DNA of 14,060 bases from Chloroflexi bacterium RBG_16_60_22 (GTDB lineage Bacteria > Chloroflexota > Dehalococcoidia > Dehalococcoidales > RBG-16-60-22), in the NCBI GenBank assembly GCA_001796935.1, contig MGNX01000084.1:14954-29013 (forward strand), read 5' to 3'. How positions within the stretch are numbered: position 1 is the first letter of the stretch; the number at the start of each line of letters is the position of its first letter. The translations under genes and the position numbers were made by a program. Positions 11,680-14,060 of the stretch are shown one piece after another. Under the pieces are notes generated by a model, which was not told the origin of the DNA, searched no databases, and worked only from the letters and a program-made list of their open reading frames with translations.

Positions 11680-14060
11680 ATGAAAGTACCGCTCAACTGG
11701 TTAAAAGACTACGTGGACGTTACCCTGCCCGCCGCCGAGCTGGCGGAAAGGTTGACGCTGGCCGGCTTCGAGGTCAGCAGTCTGGAGGAAATCGGCGGGA
11801 GCTGGGAGAACGTCATCGTGGGGCAGATAACGGCGGTCACCCCCCACCCCAACGCCGACCGCCTCCGGCTGGCCACGGTGGACCTCGGCACGGAAGAGGA
11901 GACGGTGGTCTGCGGCGCCCCCAACCTGAACGTCGGCGACCGTATTGCCTTCGCCAGGGTCGGCGCGCAGCTTATCAACCCCTACAACGGCCAGGTGGAG
12001 AAGCTCAAGACGGCCAGGATACGCGGCGTCCTCTCCAGCGGCATGATTTGCTCGGAGAAGGAGCTGGGTATCTCGGACAGCCATGAAGGCATCATGGTCC
12101 TGGCGGCGGAAGCGACCATCGGGATGCCGCTGGCCGACCACCTGGGCGATACGGTGATGGACATCGAAGTCACCGCCAACCGTCCGGACTGCCTCTCGGT
12201 GGTGGGCATCGCCCGGGAGGTGGCCGCCCTGACCGGCCAGGAGATGCACATCCCGGAAATCAGCTATGAAGAAACGCCCGACCAGATAGATAAGGAAATA
12301 TCCATAGAAATCGCCGACCCCGACCTCTGCCCGCGGTACTGCGCCAGCCTCATCACCGGCGTCACCATCGGGGAGTCGCCGCCGTGGCTGCAGGAGCGTC
12401 TCATCGCCGGGGGGATGCGCCCCATCAACAACATCGTCGATATCACCAACTACGTGATGCTGGAGTACGGCCAGCCCCTGCACTCGTTCGACTACGCCCG
12501 AATCCGGGGCAAGAAAATTATCGTGCGGCGGGCGGCGGAGGGCGAGAAATTCTTCACCCTGGACGGGACGGAGCGGCCGCTGACCGGCAACATGCTGACC
12601 ATCGCCGACGGCGAAGGGACGGTGGCCATCGCCGGGGTCATGGGCGGCCTCGACAGCGAGGTCACCGAGAGCACCACGTCCATCCTGCTGGAAGCCGCCC
12701 ACTTCAACGCCGCCAGCATCCACTACACCAGCCGGCACCTCGGCCTCACCAGCGAGGCATCCATGCGCTTCGAGCGCGGCATCAGCGCCGGCCTGACCAT
12801 CCCCGCCCTGCGCCATGCCACCCGGCTCATCGCCGAGCTCGGCGGCGGCAGGGTCGCCAGGGGCATCGTCGATATTTACCCCGTCAGGAAAGAGCCGCCG
12901 CCCATCAACCTCACGCCGCAGGAGGTCAAGCGCATCGTCGGGCTGGAATACGGCCTGGAGCAGATTGTCGCTACGCTGACCTCGCTGGGGTTCGACTGCC
13001 GGGTGGCGGGGAAGAAGATAAGCGTCACCGCACCCTACTGGCGCAGCGATATCCGGCAGGACGTCGACCTCATCGAGGAGGTGGCCCGCATCAACGGCTA
13101 CGATAAGATACCGGCCACCCTGCTCGGGGAGCCGATTCCGCCCCAGAACCCGGACCCTATTTTGCAGCTCCGGGAGGAGATAAGGCAGGGCCTGGTGGGC
13201 GGCGGCTTCCAGGAGGTCATCACCTACACCCTGACCGGTAAACAGCTTTTAAGCAACCTCACGGCCCCGCCCCGGATGCCCGAGCCGCCGCCGCTGCGGG
13301 TGGTCAATCCCATGTCCGCCGACCAGGAGTATTTGCGTCCCAACCTGCGCGCCAACCTCCTGGCCACGCTGGCCGCCAACCGCCGCTACGAGGACGGAGG
13401 CATCCGGCTCTTCGAGCTGGGCAAGATTTACCTGCCGCGGGAGAACGACCTCCCCGCCGAGCCGGAGTCCCTCTGCGGCATCGTCAATGGCCCCCGGGTG
13501 GACCGCTCCTGGCTGGGTGCTGACAACGCCCCTCTGGACTTCTATGACGTTAAGGGAATCGCGGCGGGACTGCTCGAGCACCTGGGCGTGACCGCCGGCT
13601 TCGAAAAGAGTCATGACGAAGGGCTGCACCCCGCCCGGCAGGCCGCCGTCATCGTGGAGGAGAACGGCCTCAAAGTGCGCCTGGGCATCATCGGCGAGTT
13701 GCACCCGGCGGTGGCGGACGCCTTCGAGATAAGCGGGCCGGTGGGCCTGCTGGAAATCAACGTCACGGCGCTGCTGCCCCTGGCCGCCGTACACCGCCCG
13801 TACCAGTCCATACCGCGCTTCCCGGGCACCATCCGGGACCTGGCGCTGGTGGTGGACGCCGCCGTCACCCACCAGAAAATCGCGGACATCATTTACGACT
13901 TCCCGCTGGTGAGCGAGGTCAGGCTCTTCGATGTCTACTCCGGCCGGCAGGTGACCGAGGGGAAGAAATCGCTGGCCTACCGCCTGGTGTACCAGTCGCC
14001 GACCCATACCCTGACCGACGAGGAGGTCGGCAAGGTCCAGGGGCAAATCCTGGAGCGGCT
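11680..14060 (+). CDS. pheT: Phenylalanyl-tRNA synthetase beta subunit (3' end cut by window)
   Basis: The frame is open for 793 codons from ATG 11680 to the window edge and lacks only the last few residues; the family is usually about 800. Domains in order: N-terminal MKVPLNWLKDYV; tRNA-binding OB fold (about 42-150, VGQITAVTPHPNADRLRLATVDLG); B3/4 editing domain (about 210-390, including PINNIVDITNYVMLEYGQPLH); B5 DNA-binding-like domain (about 405-475, ending DVDLIEEVARINGYDKIP); catalytic-like core (about 480-690, with RLFELGKIY); and the FDX-ACB anticodon-binding domain from about 711 (PRFPGTIRDLALVVD), which is incomplete here. The ribosome binding site is weak (GAGAAG, 11671-11676). 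The gap to pheS is 156 nt and is mostly repeat copy C. No frameshift is seen. Confidence 0.96.
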   Translation, partial: MKVPLNWLKDYVDVTLPAAELAERLTLAGFEVSSLEEIGGSWENVIVGQITAVTPHPNADRLRLATVDLGTEEETVVCGAPNLNVGDRIAFARVGAQLINPYNGQVEKLKTARIRGVLSSGMICSEKELGISDSHEGIMVLAAEATIGMPLADHLGDTVMDIEVTANRPDCLSVVGIAREVAALTGQEMHIPEISYEETPDQIDKEISIEIADPDLCPRYCASLITGVTIGESPPWLQERLIAGGMRPINNIVDITNYVMLEYGQPLHSFDYARIRGKKIIVRRAAEGEKFFTLDGTERPLTGNMLTIADGEGTVAIAGVMGGLDSEVTESTTSILLEAAHFNAASIHYTSRHLGLTSEASMRFERGISAGLTIPALRHATRLIAELGGGRVARGIVDIYPVRKEPPPINLTPQEVKRIVGLEYGLEQIVATLTSLGFDCRVAGKKISVTAPYWRSDIRQDVDLIEEVARINGYDKIPATLLGEPIPPQNPDPILQLREEIRQGLVGGGFQEVITYTLTGKQLLSNLTAPPRMPEPPPLRVVNPMSADQEYLRPNLRANLLATLAANRRYEDGGIRLFELGKIYLPRENDLPAEPESLCGIVNGPRVDRSWLGADNAPLDFYDVKGIAAGLLEHLGVTAGFEKSHDEGLHPARQAAVIVEENGLKVRLGIIGELHPAVADAFEISGPVGLLEINVTALLPLAAVHRPYQSIPRFPGTIRDLALVVDAAVTHQKIADIIYDFPLVSEVRLFDVYSGRQVTEGKKSLAYRLVYQSPTHTLTDEEVGKVQGQILER

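Noticed and set aside
11701..13106. Open frames on both strands overlapping pheT
   Set aside because: The PheT frame from 11680 is open for 793 codons with all domains in order; the others are out-of-frame shadows.
1..14060. tRNA or rRNA genes
   Set aside because: I looked for tRNA-like T-arm and acceptor patterns and rRNA segments between genes and saw none.

Overview
The window reads as one contig from an anaerobic bacterium of the Chloroflexota, most likely class Dehalococcoidia. This is inference from gene content and order (a short riboflavin cluster; thrS-infC-rpmI-rplT-pheS-pheT in one direction), from protein features (a threonyl-tRNA synthetase that seems to lack the TGS domain, a free-standing EF-Tu domain-2-like protein) and from dispersed palindromic repeats beginning GTCATTGCGAG or built on CCCCCTCTCC. 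No database search was possible. Most of the DNA is visibly GC-rich; positions about 200-1107 are strikingly AT-rich and look acquired.

Layout. 1-210 is a cluster of small palindromes with no gene. 211-1107 is an AT-rich island with two hypothetical genes: a PD-(D/E)XK nuclease-like protein and a 71-residue partner, behind a leader that carries three dyads. 1108-1236 has a good ribosome binding site and a start that reads like the first 12 residues of methylthioadenosine phosphorylase, then breaks off; it is probably a gene remnant. 1303-2076 encodes a SIMPL-domain lipoprotein. 2292-4659 is ribE-ribBA-ribH, which supplies most of riboflavin synthesis, with its own promoter but without ribD and without room for an FMN riboswitch. 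4677-4931 (minus strand) is a small elongation-factor-like protein. Back-to-back promoters (4984-5047) separate it from a small TTG-start gene and bioY, the biotin-binding S component of an ECF transporter. An MFS exporter (minus strand) runs divergently from thrS.

From 7299 to the end lies a translation block: thrS (probably leaderless, GTG start), infC (probable ATT start) overlapping rpmI, rplT (TTG start), a terminator-like hairpin, pheS and pheT. PheT runs off the right edge within its last domain. Three copies of one MITE-like palindromic repeat lie upstream of ribE, between thrS and infC, and between pheS and pheT.

The points most worth a second look are the AT-rich nuclease-like pair with its dyad-rich leader, the phosphorylase remnant, the inverted pair of repeats that share sequence beyond their palindromes, several residue changes in the PheS phenylalanine pocket, and the non-standard starts of thrS and infC. 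I did not find a convincing complete new multi-gene system; the two-gene island is the best candidate.
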